Part shown: in pieces, positions 5,132 through 5,133 of the stretch
Numbering within the stretch: position 1 is the first letter of the stretch
How the letters are laid out: every line of letters begins with the position of its first letter
Origin: an uncultured Clostridium sp.
GTDB lineage: Bacteria > Bacillota > Clostridia > Peptostreptococcales > Peptostreptococcaceae
Reading direction: 5' to 3'
Length of the DNA: 5,133 bases
Assembly: GCA_900539645.1 (NCBI GenBank)
Contig: UQCY01000136.1
Coordinates: 1 to 5,133 of the forward strand
The notes under the pieces: generated by a model
Database searches by the model: none
What the model saw: the letters and a program-made list of their open reading frames with translations, nothing else
What the model was told of the DNA's origin: nothing
Position numbers and translations under genes: made by a program

Positions 5132-5133
5132 TA

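Noticed and set aside
1..5133. CRISPR array, insertion sequence, prophage, tRNA or rRNA
   Set aside because: No spaced identical repeats, transposase or phage genes, or recognisable RNA-gene sequences were seen on either strand.

Overview
The window is strongly AT-rich. It has compact gene spacing, purine-rich Shine-Dalgarno sites (AAGGAG, GGAGG), and frequent ATA and AGA codons. Together these point to a low-GC Firmicute, most likely an anaerobic Clostridia-type organism (Peptostreptococcaceae-like); the species cannot be named from this sequence alone. There is no sign of a phage, insertion sequence, CRISPR array, tRNA or rRNA.

Left part (1-960). A WYL-family transcriptional regulator reads leftward and runs off the window edge. 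It is divergent from a small rightward gene for an unrecognised, acidic 73-residue protein. The 171-base gap between them carries a 19-base near-perfect palindrome just ahead of the small gene. A bidirectional hairpin terminator (927-960) ends the small gene and also the convergent gene to its right.

Middle (966-2350). A leftward gene encodes a single-span membrane protein. It has a charged and then Asp/Ser/Tyr/Asn-rich cytoplasmic N-terminus, a four-cysteine zinc ribbon, one transmembrane helix and an exported C-terminal domain. Its start is best placed at 2258, seven codons inside the longest open frame, because the only good ribosome site lies within that extension. A candidate promoter and an abutting 18-base palindrome lie upstream.

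Right part (2368-5011). A leftward three-gene operon encodes a DeoC-type aldolase, a type I mannose-6-phosphate isomerase and an RmlD-like NAD(P)-dependent sugar-nucleotide reductase. The genes are tightly packed (deoC/manA overlap by one base; manA and the reductase gene are 2 bases apart). The unit has a good promoter (TTGACA-17-TATATT) and a rho-independent terminator, so it looks complete. No deoxynucleoside-catabolism or dTDP-rhamnose genes are present, so the joint pathway is unclear. A carbohydrate-related role is the safest inference.

Right edge (4980-5133). The operon promoter faces a second strong promoter (TTGTAT-17-TATAAT) firing rightward into a gene outside the window. Between and across the two promoters lie four copies of A[A/T]TATGT[A/C]A spaced 11, 22 and 21 bases apart, that is, on one face of the helix. 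They may be operators for a shared regulator. An 8-bp hairpin sits in the leader of the rightward transcript. The phased repeats, the diverged DeoC and the WYL/small-protein pair are the most interesting items; no clear new defence or mobile system is visible.
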